In this document: positions 9,944-18,826 of the stretch, piece by piece
How the letters are laid out: the number at the start of each line of letters is the position of its first letter
Numbering within the stretch: position 1 is the stretch's first letter
Assembly: GCA_002840155.1 (NCBI GenBank)
Contig: PGZH01000008.1
Location: 1 to 64,000, forward strand
Reading direction: 5' to 3'
Length of the DNA: 64,000 bases
DNA from: Gammaproteobacteria bacterium HGW-Gammaproteobacteria-13
GTDB lineage: Bacteria > Pseudomonadota > Gammaproteobacteria > Pseudomonadales > Pseudomonadaceae
The notes under the pieces: model-generated
Database searches by the model: none
Seen by the model: the letters and a program-made list of their open reading frames with translations, nothing else
What the model was told of the DNA's origin: nothing
Made by a program: the position numbers and the translations under genes

Positions 9944-10981
9944 ATGGATTACCGTCAACTCGGCCGCACCGACCTCAAGGTCAGCAGCCTGTGCCTGGGC
10001 ACCATGACCTGGGGCGAGCAGAACAGCTCTAGCGAGGGCTTCGCCCAGATCGAACGCGCCAAGGCCTACGGAGTAAATTTCATCGATACCGCCGAAATGT
10101 ACCCGGTACCGCCACGCGCCGAGACCTACAGCAAGACCGAACAGATCATCGGCGACTACTTCAAACAGCGCGGTGATCGTGCTGACTGGGTGCTGGCCAG
10201 CAAGATCGCCGGCCCTGGCAACGGCATCGGTTATATCCGTGGCGGCCAGCTCAAACACAACCGCGCGCATATCGTTGCCGCGCTGGATGCCAGCCTCAAG
10301 CGCCTGCAGACCGACTGGATCGACCTCTACCAGCTGCACTGGCCGGAACGCCCGACCAACTACTTCGGCCAGCTCGGCTATCGCCACCAGGACAGCGACT
10401 TCACGCCGCTGGAGGAAACCCTCGAAGCACTGGATGAGCAGGTCAAAGCCGGCAAAATCCGCCATATCGGCCTGTCCAATGAAACACCCTGGGGCACCAT
10501 GAAATTCCTGCAACTAGCCGAACAACGCGACTGGCCGCGCAGCGTGTCGATCCAGAACCCCTACAACCTGCTCAACCGCAGCTTCGAAGTGGGCCTGGCG
10601 GAAATCGCTCTGCGTGAACAATGCGGCCTGCTGGCTTACTCGCCCCTGGCCTTCGGCATGCTCAGCGGCAAATACGCAGACGGCGCACGCCCGGCCACTG
10701 CGCGAATCAGCCTGTTTAGCCGCTTTACCCGCTACACCAACCCAGAGTCAGAAGCCGCCTGCACACGTTACGTCGCTCTGGCGCGCGAGCATGGTCTGAT
10801 TCCTTCGCAGATGGCCTTGGCCTTTGTCACCGCGCAGCCCTTTGTCACCAGCAATATCATCGGCGCGACCAGCCTGGAGCAACTGGACAGCAACCTGGCC
10901 AGCAGCGAACTGAAACTCTCCGCCGAGGTACTGGCCGGTATCGAGGCGATTCACAAAGCCCAACCCAACCCAGCGCCCTAA
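9944..10981 (+). CDS. tas: Aldo/keto reductase, Tas family
   Basis: NADP(H)-dependent aldo/keto reductase of 345 residues, closely matching E. coli Tas along its length. It has LGTMTWGEQN near the N-terminus, the catalytic Asp/Tyr segment DTAEMYPVPPR, the Lys of ASKIAGP and the His of LYQLHWP. GAT SLEQL-type cofactor-binding residues lie near the end. The start was set at MDYRQLGRTDL, with Shine-Dalgarno AAGGAG 6 bases upstream, not at the longer upstream frame. The physiological substrate is unknown. Divergent from rplM. Confidence 0.9.
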   Translation: MDYRQLGRTDLKVSSLCLGTMTWGEQNSSSEGFAQIERAKAYGVNFIDTAEMYPVPPRAETYSKTEQIIGDYFKQRGDRADWVLASKIAGPGNGIGYIRGGQLKHNRAHIVAALDASLKRLQTDWIDLYQLHWPERPTNYFGQLGYRHQDSDFTPLEETLEALDEQVKAGKIRHIGLSNETPWGTMKFLQLAEQRDWPRSVSIQNPYNLLNRSFEVGLAEIALREQCGLLAYSPLAFGMLSGKYADGARPATARISLFSRFTRYTNPESEAACTRYVALAREHGLIPSQMALAFVTAQPFVTSNIIGATSLEQLDSNLASSELKLSAEVLAGIEAIHKAQPNPAP

Positions 10982-10998
10982 CTCACCCACAGAACGAA

Positions 10999-11025
10999 GA
11001 AGCCCGGCAATTGCCGGGCTTCTTT
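10999..11025 (+). terminator. Rho-independent terminator after tas
   Basis: GAAGCCCGGCAA directly followed by its perfect complement TTGCCGGGCTTC and TTTT, 17 bases past the tas stop. The convergent acyl-CoA dehydrogenase ends 15 bases further on. Confidence 0.88.
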
Positions 11026-11039
11026 TATTCAGCTGTCAA

Positions 11040-12176
11040 TCACAGCGAGCGGGCGATGATCTCTTTCATGATCTCGTTGGTGCCGGCGTAGATGCGCTGC
11101 ACCCGCGCATCGGCCCAGGCGCGGGCCACCGGGTATTCCCACATATAGCCGTAGCCGCCGTGCAGCTGCACGCACTCATCGAGCACCTTGCACTGCAGAT
11201 CGGTACCCCAGTACTTGAGCATGGCGGCGGTCGGCACATCCAGCTTGCCCTGCAGATGCAGCTCCAGGCAGCGGTCGACAAACACCCGGCCGATCTGAAT
11301 TTCCGTGGCCATTTCTGCCAGCTTGAAGCGGGTGTTCTGGAAATCACCAATTGGCTTGCCGAACGCCTTGCGCTCGCGGGTGTACTCCAAGGTCCACTGC
11401 AGCGCCGCCTCGGCCGAGGACAGCGCACCGATACCGACAGTTAGGCGCTCCTGCGGCAGCTCCTGCATCAGGTAGGCGAAGCCCATTCCGGCCTGGCCCA
11501 GCAGGTTTTCCTTGGGCACGCGCACGTCTTGGAAGAACAACTCGGAGGTGTCCTGAGCTTTCATGCCGACTTTCTCCAAGCGCTTACCCTTGGAGAAGCC
11601 AGGCGTATTGGCCTCAACTAGAAACAGGCTGGTGCCCTTGGCCCCGGCTTTCGGATCGGTCTTGGCCACCACAATTACCAGGTCAGCCAGAAAGCCGTTG
11701 GTGATAAAGGTCTTAGAGCCGTTGATCACATACTCATCGCCATCCAGCACCGCGGTGGTTTTTACGCCCTGCAGGTCGGAGCCAGCACCCGGCTCGGTCA
11801 TGGCGATGGCGGTGACCATCTCGCCGGACACCAGCTTGGGCAGGTAATGCTGTTTCTGCGCCTCGCTGCCGTAATGCAGGATGTAGGGCGCGACGATGTC
11901 CGAGTGCAGAGAGAAACCGATGCCGGTCAAGCCCAGGCGGCCGACCTCCTCGATCACCACAGTGCTGTAGAGAAAATCCGCCGCCATACCGCCGTACTCT
12001 TCCGGGATATGCGAGCAGAGCATCCCCGCCTCCCCCGCCTTGTTCCACAGCGCGCGGTCGATATGACCATCCTTCTCCCACTGCTGGTGGAAAGGCACGG
12101 CTTCCTGCTCAAGGAACTTGCGCACGCTGTCGCGAAATTGTTCGTGTTCGGAGCTGAAAATCGTTCTGGGGATCAT
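11040..12176 (-). CDS. Acyl-CoA dehydrogenase
   Basis: FAD-dependent acyl-CoA dehydrogenase of 378 residues that introduces the alpha,beta double bond in fatty or branched acyl-CoA. Diagnostic segments are AMTEPGAGSDLQGVKT (about 127-142), FITNG and the C-terminal QLHGGYGYMWEYPVAR...RIYAGTNEIMKEIIAR, where the Glu of TNEI is near the usual catalytic-base position. The start MIPRTIFSS fits the family better than the longer frame. Divergent from an AraC-type regulator that may control it; substrate chain length cannot be told from sequence. Confidence 0.92.
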   Translation of the reverse strand: MIPRTIFSSEHEQFRDSVRKFLEQEAVPFHQQWEKDGHIDRALWNKAGEAGMLCSHIPEEYGGMAADFLYSTVVIEEVGRLGLTGIGFSLHSDIVAPYILHYGSEAQKQHYLPKLVSGEMVTAIAMTEPGAGSDLQGVKTTAVLDGDEYVINGSKTFITNGFLADLVIVVAKTDPKAGAKGTSLFLVEANTPGFSKGKRLEKVGMKAQDTSELFFQDVRVPKENLLGQAGMGFAYLMQELPQERLTVGIGALSSAEAALQWTLEYTRERKAFGKPIGDFQNTRFKLAEMATEIQIGRVFVDRCLELHLQGKLDVPTAAMLKYWGTDLQCKVLDECVQLHGGYGYMWEYPVARAWADARVQRIYAGTNEIMKEIIARSL

Positions 12177-12317
12177 GGCAATACCTACAAATATGGGCGG
12201 TTTTAAACTGGCCTCGACTTTAGCCAAGCAAACGCTTGGTCACACTGGACACAAGCGCCAAAAAATAAGACGATCCAGCCAGCTCATGACCACTTAGCCT
12301 TAATAAGAACAATATCT

Positions 12318-13322
12318 ATGCCTATTCAGTCACCAGCGCCGCTGCACCGCGTCAGCATTCTTGCCACCGAAGGCGTGTTCGCCTCGACCCTGATGCAGGC
12401 CAAGGACTTCTTCCATATGGCCAGCCTGCGCTATGGCAAACAGCAGGGTTTGGGCCTGACGCCGACCTTTGAAATCCATCTAGTCAGCCCGGACGGCAAG
12501 CCCGTACGCAGTTTCAGTGATGTGCTGATCCCGGTCGACGGCGCGCTGGAAGATGCCGACGTGATCATCCTGCCGGCCTTCTGGGATGACTTCGACGCGC
12601 TGTGCCAACGCCACCCACAAGTGCTCAGCTGGCTGAAACAGCGCCACGCCGCCGGCAGTGCGATATGCGGCGAGGCCACCGGGGTGTTCTGGATGGCCCA
12701 GGCCGGCCTACTCGACGGTAAGGAAGCGACCACCTATTGGCGCTTCTTCAACGAGTTTGCCGAGCGCTTCCCCAAGGTACTGCTCAATCAGGAAAAACAC
12801 CTGTCGGATGCCGACAACCTGTACTGCGCAGGCGGTGTTACCTCGGCCTGCGATCTTTACATCTACCTGATCGAGCGTTTCTGCGGCGCCAGCGTGGCCC
12901 AGGGTGTGGCCCGCGACATTCTGTATGAAGTGCAGCGCAACTACGCCCCCGGCCGCATCGGTTTTGGCGGACAGAAGCTGCACCACGACATGACGATTCT
13001 GCAGATCCAGCAGTGGCTGGAAGATCACTTCGCCGACAAGTTCCGCTTCGAGGATGTCTCCCGCGAGCACGGCATGAGCATCCGCAACTTTATGCGCCGT
13101 TTCCAGACCGCCACCGGCGACAAGCCGCTGCATTACCTGCAACGTCTGCGCATCGAAACTGCCAAGGGCTTGCTCAGCGCCACCCGCAAAAGCATCAAGA
13201 CCATCAGCTATGAAGTCGGTTACGACGACGCCAGCTTCTTCGCGCGGTTGTTTCGTCAGCACACGGAACTGTCACCCAACCAGTACCGCCGGCAGTTCCA
13301 GCACAAGGACAGCCATGCTTAA
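12318..13322 (+). CDS. GlxA-family transcriptional regulator (DJ-1/PfpI + AraC HTH)
   Basis: Regulator of 334 residues with an N-terminal DJ-1/PfpI class-I amidotransferase-like domain (about 10-200), containing the nucleophile-elbow-like AICGEATG. A C-terminal AraC/XylS double helix-turn-helix (about 225-325) has the SFFARLFRQHTELSPNQYRR signature near its end. It is divergent from the acyl-CoA dehydrogenase across a 141-base gap, so it is a candidate regulator of that gene. Effector unknown. Confidence 0.88.
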   Translation: MPIQSPAPLHRVSILATEGVFASTLMQAKDFFHMASLRYGKQQGLGLTPTFEIHLVSPDGKPVRSFSDVLIPVDGALEDADVIILPAFWDDFDALCQRHPQVLSWLKQRHAAGSAICGEATGVFWMAQAGLLDGKEATTYWRFFNEFAERFPKVLLNQEKHLSDADNLYCAGGVTSACDLYIYLIERFCGASVAQGVARDILYEVQRNYAPGRIGFGGQKLHHDMTILQIQQWLEDHFADKFRFEDVSREHGMSIRNFMRRFQTATGDKPLHYLQRLRIETAKGLLSATRKSIKTISYEVGYDDASFFARLFRQHTELSPNQYRRQFQHKDSHA

Positions 13323-13403
13323 GGTCGGCGCGGGCGCGTACCCGGCGCACTGAAAACCCGCGCAACTCATCCTTGGATGGGTGGGGCGCGGGCGGCAGCG
13401 CTC

Positions 13404-13409
13404 TATGAT
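13404..13409 (+). promoter_or_regulatory. Possible -10 box TATGAT
   Basis: TATGAT about 33 bases upstream of the secreted TPR-like gene at 13442; no clear -35 could be assigned in this very GC-rich gap. Confidence 0.3.
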
Positions 13410-13441
13410 CGGCGCATACCTACAACAATCAGGTCATCACC

Positions 13442-14407
13442 ATGCGCCGCACACTTATTGCCTTACTTGCCGCCTGCAGCTTCAGCGCTGTCGCCGCCGA
13501 CAGCTGGAAGCCCTTCCCTTACGACCAAAGCGCCTATGACTATTCGGGCGACAAGCTGCGCCAGGCCTGGCCGCAACTGACGCGCGGCTTTGGTACTGAC
13601 TACCCCTTCCCCGACGCCGACTGGGTAGTGACCATGGCCACCACCCATCCTCAGGCACTGGAAAAAACCGTACTGGCCAATACCGGTTTTACCGGCAAAC
13701 CCGAGGAAGCCGAGCTCTACGCCGCAAAACTGCAGGATGTCTGGCGCCTGGTGTTTCGCGGCGACTTCGCCGAGGCCAAGCAACAGGGCCTCGCCCTAGG
13801 GGTTGGCGGGCAGATCCCGGCGATGTTCGCGCAGGTCATCTACGCCATGTTTCTGGTGCCAGAGCAGGAAGAGAAGCACCGCCTGCTGGAAGAAGTAATC
13901 ACCTACACCGACCAGGCCGGTGAGCTGGTTCAAGCCGACGTGGCTGCACAATTCGGCCGCGTCTATGCCAAGGCACGCCTGGGCGAGGAACTGTCAGTGC
14001 CGGTAGTGCTCAAGCGCGGCTACACCTCGCAGATCCCCAACGAACTCAAGGCCCTGCTGGCCAAACACCCGCAGCAGCCGTTCGCCCTGGCCCTGTATGG
14101 CGGCTATGAGGCTGGGGTAATCCGCAAGGTTGGCAAGATGGTCGGGCGCATGACCTACGGCGTCAGCGCCGACAATATGGAGAAGTACTTCAGCCGCAGC
14201 TTCCAGGCCCAGGATGACCTGCCCATCGGCCATTACGAATACGCCAACGCCCTGACCTACGTATACGGCGAGGACGAACAAGCCAAGGCCCTGCAACACC
14301 TCAAGCGCGCCGTGGCGATCAAACCGATCAACGCCATGGAAGCATTGGAAGTGGCCCACGCGCAGAAAATTCTCGCCCAACACCAGCAGAAACTGGCGCA
14401 AAACTAA
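13442..14407 (+). CDS. Periplasmic helical-repeat protein of unknown function
   Basis: Secreted protein of 321 residues. The signal peptide ends around SAVAADSW (about residue 20). The mature part is rich in alternating helices typical of TPR-like folds (for example YEYANALTYVYGEDEQAKALQHLKRAVAIKP near 265-295). No catalytic motif was recognised. It has its own terminator and no operon partner. I do not recognise a named family. Confidence 0.75.
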   Translation: MRRTLIALLAACSFSAVAADSWKPFPYDQSAYDYSGDKLRQAWPQLTRGFGTDYPFPDADWVVTMATTHPQALEKTVLANTGFTGKPEEAELYAAKLQDVWRLVFRGDFAEAKQQGLALGVGGQIPAMFAQVIYAMFLVPEQEEKHRLLEEVITYTDQAGELVQADVAAQFGRVYAKARLGEELSVPVVLKRGYTSQIPNELKALLAKHPQQPFALALYGGYEAGVIRKVGKMVGRMTYGVSADNMEKYFSRSFQAQDDLPIGHYEYANALTYVYGEDEQAKALQHLKRAVAIKPINAMEALEVAHAQKILAQHQQKLAQN

Positions 14408-14422
14408 GCCCTGCTGAAACGC

Positions 14423-14452
14423 AAAAAGGCTGCCTGATGGCAGCCTTTTTTA
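14423..14452 (+). terminator. Rho-independent terminator after the 13442 gene
   Basis: AAAAAGGCTGCC, loop TGAT, GGCAGCCTTTTTT, 15 bases past the stop codon. It also has a T run on the opposite strand, toward the converging exonuclease gene. Confidence 0.9.
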
Positions 14453-14468
14453 TTGCAGCTGGTGTTCG

Positions 14469-15095
14469 CTAGCTGAATGCGTGGTCGCGGATTTTCTGCA
14501 GCGCCTGCGACATCTTCGCCGCGGGCACCCGCTGCAGATTGCACAGCAGCTCATGGGAAATCTCGGTAATGCCGTGCCGCTCACGCAGCAGCATCGCCAT
14601 AAAGCAGGTCAGATTGGCTGCCATTTCCGCATCGGCCAGCGCGCGGTGCGCCTTGCCGGTATCGGGCAGGCCGATCCACTGGTTGAGATTGCCCAGCTTG
14701 TGGCTCGGAGCCATGGGCAGCAGGCGGCGTGACAACAGCAGCGAGCAGGCAAACGGTTGCACGCGGCGACGGCGAATCAGCGCCAGTTCGGCATCCCAGA
14801 ACTTCTGGTCGAAACTGGCGTTATGCGCCAGCAGCGGACGGTCGCCGACAAACTCCGCCACTTCCTGCATCACCTGCGCGGCAGGCGGTGCCGTGCGCAA
14901 CATGGCGTTGCTGATACCAGTGAGCTGCTCGATAAACGGCGGCACCCAGGCGCCGCTATTCATCAGGCTCTGGTAGCGCGCGACAATCCGCCCTTCCTCG
15001 ACTATCACCACGCCAATTTCGGTGGCGCGCGCCTGCTGGGCCGGCGACATACCGGTGGTTTCAAAGTCGAGTACCGCGATGGAATCGGCAAGCAT
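14469..15095 (-). CDS. DnaQ-like 3'-5' exonuclease (DEDDh)
   Basis: Exonuclease of 208 residues in the DnaQ/RNase T superfamily. Exo motifs are visible in order: VLDFETTG (Exo I, Asp and Glu), LLAHNASFDQKF (Exo II) and KAHRALADAEMAANL (Exo III, with the catalytic His and Asp). It resembles stand-alone polymerase III epsilon-like exonucleases and lacks any polymerase- or clamp-binding extension I could see. It lies 3 bases downstream of an NYN-nuclease gene, so the pair is almost certainly co-transcribed. Confidence 0.88.
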   Translation of the reverse strand: MLADSIAVLDFETTGMSPAQQARATEIGVVIVEEGRIVARYQSLMNSGAWVPPFIEQLTGISNAMLRTAPPAAQVMQEVAEFVGDRPLLAHNASFDQKFWDAELALIRRRRVQPFACSLLLSRRLLPMAPSHKLGNLNQWIGLPDTGKAHRALADAEMAANLTCFMAMLLRERHGITEISHELLCNLQRVPAAKMSQALQKIRDHAFS

Positions 15096-15098
15096 CGA

Positions 15099-15578
15099 TC
15101 AGTTTCTCAGCAGCAATGCGCCGTCGATCGGCACATAGCGACTGGCCGCGCGCACCAGCGATTGCGCAGTCAGCCCCGGCACGCCATAGGCGATGGCCTC
15201 GACGCCATAACTGCCGCGAATCTTGTCCAGCAGCAGGTCGAAGTCGCCGTCACCGGAGGCCAATACCACCTCATCAACACGCGGCGCGGCGTCCATGATA
15301 TCGATGGTAATGCCGACATCCCAATCGCCCTTGGCCGAGCCGTCGCTGCGCTGGATAAAGGGTTTGAGCTTTACGGTAAAACCGAGGTTGCGCAGGATCT
15401 GCTGAAACTGCTGCTGCTTCTGGTCACCGCGGTCGATGGCGTAGGCGTAGGCTTCGACAATCTGCCCATGCTGGCTGATATCGGCCCACAGCGCGGCGTA
15501 GTTGAAATGACAACCATAGGCCTGGCGCACGGTGTAATAGAGGTTCTGTACATCGGCGAATACGGCGATCTTCTTCAC
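15099..15578 (-). CDS. NYN-domain (LabA/DUF88) putative ribonuclease
   Basis: Protein of 159 residues with a PIN-like NYN domain. The acidic metal-binding residues are in FADVQNLYY (Asp9), KGDWDVGITIDIM and LASGDGDFDLLL. Such domains are usually metal-dependent RNases. The start is a GTG with GAGG about 8 bases upstream; no in-frame ATG precedes it. It is first in a two-gene unit with the DnaQ-like exonuclease. Confidence 0.85.
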   Translation of the reverse strand: MKKIAVFADVQNLYYTVRQAYGCHFNYAALWADISQHGQIVEAYAYAIDRGDQKQQQFQQILRNLGFTVKLKPFIQRSDGSAKGDWDVGITIDIMDAAPRVDEVVLASGDGDFDLLLDKIRGSYGVEAIAYGVPGLTAQSLVRAASRYVPIDGALLLRN

Positions 15579-15710
15579 CGGTAATCCTCATGGCAGGGCA
15601 ATAAGCGCCGGGCAGTATGCCAGATGCAGCACACTTGCAGAGCCGGCATAAATTGGAGCTCCAGGGGCAATCGACTAGAGTGGCGAATCTCCGACTCAGC
15701 ACGCGCGCCC

Positions 15711-16373
15711 ATGAATATGCTCTCCGCTCTACGCGACTCCTGGTATTTCTTCAGCCACAACCTGGCGGCGATTGCCCGTCTGTGTCTGCCGTTGATCGTG
15801 CTCGAAGGCCTGCTGCTACAGCAGGTCACCAGCCTGGTGGCCGCCGAATCCGCGACGCTCTGGCGCCTGCTCGCCGGTTTGCTGTTCTACCCGCTGTACA
15901 GCGCTGCGCTGATTCTGTTTCTCGATGCCCGCAGCCAGGGCCTGCAACCGCGCGCTCGCGACCTGCTGGCCGCCGGCCTGCGTCTGTGGCCAAGTTTTGC
16001 TCTATTGGCGGGGCTCAACACGTTGGCGATTCTGCTCGGCGCATCGCTGTTCGTGCTGCCGGGAATCTGGCTGATGGTCAAACTGGCGTTTGCCGAGTAC
16101 CTGCTGGTGTTGCGCGGCCTGAGCCCGATGAAGGCGCTGCACGATAGCTTCCAACTGAGCAACGGTTACTTCTGGCCCATGCTCGGCTGCATCCTGATCG
16201 TCATGCTGCCGCTGTGGCTGCTCGACGGCTGGAGCCACTCCAGCGCCACCTTCGCCGAAAACGCCCTGGCCAGTTTGCTGCTGGACTGCGCAAGTCGCTT
16301 TTTACAACTATTCTCAAGCGTAGTGCTGTTTCGTCTATTTATGCTGCGCAGCGCCCAGCCTGAAGTCGAGTGA
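15711..16373 (+). CDS. YciC-family integral membrane protein
   Basis: Membrane protein of 220 residues with about five hydrophobic helices and the family segment PGIWLMVKLAFAEYLLVLRGLSPMKALHDSFQLS (about 115-148), typical of the YciC/UPF0259 inner-membrane family. The start MNMLSALRDSW was chosen because the upstream extension is polar and lacks family similarity. Function unknown. Confidence 0.72.
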   Translation: MNMLSALRDSWYFFSHNLAAIARLCLPLIVLEGLLLQQVTSLVAAESATLWRLLAGLLFYPLYSAALILFLDARSQGLQPRARDLLAAGLRLWPSFALLAGLNTLAILLGASLFVLPGIWLMVKLAFAEYLLVLRGLSPMKALHDSFQLSNGYFWPMLGCILIVMLPLWLLDGWSHSSATFAENALASLLLDCASRFLQLFSSVVLFRLFMLRSAQPEVE

Positions 16374-16403
16374 ACGCCAGCGACCCCCAAGGAGGACAGG
16401 CCC

Positions 16404-16838
16404 ATGGCTGATGCCAACCCCAGCATCCTTTCGCATATCTCCATCGGTACCAACCAGTTCGACAAGGCCACCGCCTTCTACGATCAGGTACTCGCCACCC
16501 TCGGCTGCAAACGCATACTCGCCCACCCTGGCGCAGTCGCCTACGGCCGCGAATACCCGGAGTTCTGGGTGCAGACGCCGATCAACGGCAAGCCGGCGAG
16601 TATCGGCAACGGCAGCCACTTTGGCTTTGTAGCGTCGAACAGGGCTGCCGTGCATGACTTCTACCAGGCGGCCTTGGAGGCCGGCGCCAGCGACGAAGGC
16701 GCCCCCGGCCCGCGTGCAGAATATGGCGAGCCCTATTACGGCTGCTTTGTCCGCGATCTCGACGGGCACAAGATCGAGGCGGCGTTCTGGGATCTGGAAA
16801 TGGTCTACGAGCTGTATATCGAGCCGCACGAACACTGA
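16404..16838 (+). CDS. VOC (glyoxalase-fold) family protein
   Basis: Protein of 144 residues with a vicinal-oxygen-chelate fold: ILSHISIGTNQFDKATAFYD at the start, NGSHFGFVA in the middle and FVRDLDGHKIEAAFWD near the end. These give the His, His and Glu positions that bind a metal in this superfamily. Shine-Dalgarno AAGGAGG precedes the ATG. The reaction is not predictable; lactoylglutathione lyase-like annotation would be only by fold. Confidence 0.85.
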   Translation: MADANPSILSHISIGTNQFDKATAFYDQVLATLGCKRILAHPGAVAYGREYPEFWVQTPINGKPASIGNGSHFGFVASNRAAVHDFYQAALEAGASDEGAPGPRAEYGEPYYGCFVRDLDGHKIEAAFWDLEMVYELYIEPHEH

Positions 16839-16857
16839 TAGCTGAAAGCATCGACGC

Positions 16858-17604
16858 TCAAGGCGCAGCGGACTGGTAGCGCTGCGCTGCCTTGGCGATC
16901 CACCCCTCGGCCTGCATCTGCGCCAGGGCCTGAGTCACCTGCTGGTATTGCGCCTGCAAGCCGCGCTGACGAGAGAAGCCGATATACAAATCGGTACGCG
17001 CCTCGGGCTGAAACGCCGCCTTGGCAATACGGCCATTCCAGCGCGCATCACGTAGCTCATAGTCGACCTGGCAATCGGTGCCGATCACCGCTTGCAAGCG
17101 CCCGCGCACGAGCATTTCCAGCAGTTGGTTTTCCGTGTTGACCGCGGTTTTACGCAGCTGCTGATCCGAATCAAAGGGTTCGAAATACGCCGATTCCAGC
17201 ACATGACCAATCGTCAGACTGGCCAACTGGCTATAGCTCTGCAGCGCCTTGGCCTGCGCGGGCGCGGCATAAAAGCGCGGCGCACAGGCGTAGTACGGCT
17301 GCGGCAGGTAATGGATATAGCCTTCGCGCTCAGGGGTTTTCGCCAGCCCGGTCATCAAGTCGGCCTTACCGTTCTGCAGCGCCGCCAGACCGCGCGCCCA
17401 GGGTGCGCGCTGCACTTCGAAGCGCAGTCCGGTGCGCTGGCTGAGCTGATCGAGCAAATCAATGTCCAGCCCGCTCAATGCGCCATCGCCCTCCTGCATA
17501 CGAAAAGGCGGCCAGATATCGGTCATCACCAGCAACGCTGGTGGCTCCTCGGCCTGCAACGATGCGCCGAGTAACAGCAGTAGAGCGGGCCAGGCGCGGC
17601 GCAT
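16858..17604 (-). CDS. Periplasmic amino-acid-type solute-binding protein (SBP_bac_3)
   Basis: Secreted protein of 248 residues. The signal peptide ends near LQAEEPP, and the bilobal type-3 solute-binding fold has PPFRMQEGDGALSGLDIDLLDQL in the first lobe and KADLMTGLAKTPER in the second. No permease or ATPase gene is nearby, so it is an orphan. The start ATG overlaps the stop of the upstream dehydrogenase (TGATG), which makes the longer open frame wrong. Confidence 0.85.
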   Translation of the reverse strand: MRRAWPALLLLLGASLQAEEPPALLVMTDIWPPFRMQEGDGALSGLDIDLLDQLSQRTGLRFEVQRAPWARGLAALQNGKADLMTGLAKTPEREGYIHYLPQPYYACAPRFYAAPAQAKALQSYSQLASLTIGHVLESAYFEPFDSDQQLRKTAVNTENQLLEMLVRGRLQAVIGTDCQVDYELRDARWNGRIAKAAFQPEARTDLYIGFSRQRGLQAQYQQVTQALAQMQAEGWIAKAAQRYQSAAP

Positions 17605-18449
17605 CAGGAACGTCCTGCACGCTGCGGCTTCAAGCCGGATAGGCGCGGCAACAGCACCCGCTCGAACAGCCGCGGGAAGAACCGCGCCAGCACCCGCGCG
17701 CGCCAGTCGACATTGGACAGCACCAGCAGCCGACGACGCTTCAAGGCGCCCTGGTAGATCGCCTCGGCAACATCCTGCGGCGAGGCCACCTTGCCCATTG
17801 CCAAGGGCGGTTGCGCGGCCACCGAACCATCGCCAACCAGGGCATTCTTGCGCAAATCGGTGGCGGTAAAGCCGGGGCACACCAGCATCACATTGACCCC
17901 GGAGCCTTTCAGTTCATAACGCAGGGTTTCAAATAGCCCATGCAAGGCATGCTTGCTGGAGTTGTAGGCGCTGCGATAAAGCAGCGGGGCGAAGCCAGAC
18001 AGCGAGCTGAGCACGATGATCTGCCCACTGCGGGCGATCAGGCTGGGCAGCGCGGCCTTGGTGCAGTGCAGCGCGCCAAAATAGTTGACCGCCATAATCC
18101 GCTGGAACACCGCCAGCTCGGTGTCGGCAAAGCTGCTGCGGTGGGTAATCCCGGCGTTGTTGACCAGCACATCGATACCGCCGAAACGCTCGACGGTCAG
18201 CGCTATCGCCCGCTCCACCGCTGCAGCATCGGCCACATCGCAGAGCACGCCGAGGGCCTCGGCATTGTGGTGATCGGCCAGGTGCTGCACCAGGCTGTCG
18301 AGCGCCTGCTGCTGCAGATCAAAGATCACCAGGCGCGCGCCGGCCTGCGCCAAACGCATGGCCAGTGCCCGACCGATGCCGGCACAGCCGCCCGTAATCA
18401 CCACAACCTTGCGGTCGAATACCTTGTTGGCAAACACCTTGCGGTACAT
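17604..18449 (-). CDS. Short-chain dehydrogenase/reductase
   Basis: SDR-family oxidoreductase of 281 residues. Rossmann motif TGGCAGIG (about 19-26), NNAG in VLVNNAGITH and the catalytic pair in SAYNSSKHAL (Tyr and Lys, YxxxK) are present, with the Ser in VLSSLSG. The last 50 residues are basic with RVLARFFPRLF, perhaps a membrane-associating tail. Substrate unknown. It overlaps the downstream solute-binding protein gene. Confidence 0.9.
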   Translation of the reverse strand: MYRKVFANKVFDRKVVVITGGCAGIGRALAMRLAQAGARLVIFDLQQQALDSLVQHLADHHNAEALGVLCDVADAAAVERAIALTVERFGGIDVLVNNAGITHRSSFADTELAVFQRIMAVNYFGALHCTKAALPSLIARSGQIIVLSSLSGFAPLLYRSAYNSSKHALHGLFETLRYELKGSGVNVMLVCPGFTATDLRKNALVGDGSVAAQPPLAMGKVASPQDVAEAIYQGALKRRRLLVLSNVDWRARVLARFFPRLFERVLLPRLSGLKPQRAGRS

Positions 18450-18485
18450 AACCTGTCTCCGACCCAGTTACTGCAAAAGCCGTTA

Positions 18486-18725
18486 CTACAACCTGTTATG
18501 GCTGCCATCGCAACAGGGCGGCGTCTGGGTGTGCTTGCAGCCACAAAAGTACAGAGTGGCGTCCTCGTCCGCGTGGTATTTCAGCGGGGTAAAATCGCTG
18601 CCTTTATGCTTGCCGTCGCAGAAAGGCTGTGCGGCGCTTAGCCCGCAGCGGCACCAGAAGTAGTCGTTGCCGGCGGTGACCGCAACCGCATAGGGGCTGC
18701 GCTGGGCAATCGTTGGGCTATTCAT
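18486..18725 (-). CDS. Tandem CDGSH iron-sulfur domain protein
   Basis: Small protein of 79 residues with two complete CDGSH-type cluster motifs: C25-x-C27...C36-D-G-K-H40 and C61-x-C63...C72-D-G-S-H76. Each would hold a [2Fe-2S] cluster through three Cys and one His. Start at 18725 is fixed by AGGAGG 4 bases upstream; the longer upstream frame is not needed. It is divergent from the phosphatase-family gene and follows no obvious partner. Confidence 0.88.
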   Translation of the reverse strand: MNSPTIAQRSPYAVAVTAGNDYFWCRCGLSAAQPFCDGKHKGSDFTPLKYHADEDATLYFCGCKHTQTPPCCDGSHNRL

Positions 18726-18826
18726 GTGACCTCCTGAAGCACCCGGGCAAGGCGCTGCAACATCGGCAGCGCCACCCATCTCCGGTATGCTCCTTCAGCA
18801 TAGTTCACTCGCTGGCGAGCCTGTTT

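Noticed and set aside
16858-17880. Longer start for the solute-binding protein (340 codons)
   Set aside because: The extension is antisense-like sequence within the dehydrogenase gene. The internal ATG has a signal peptide and a TGATG overlap.
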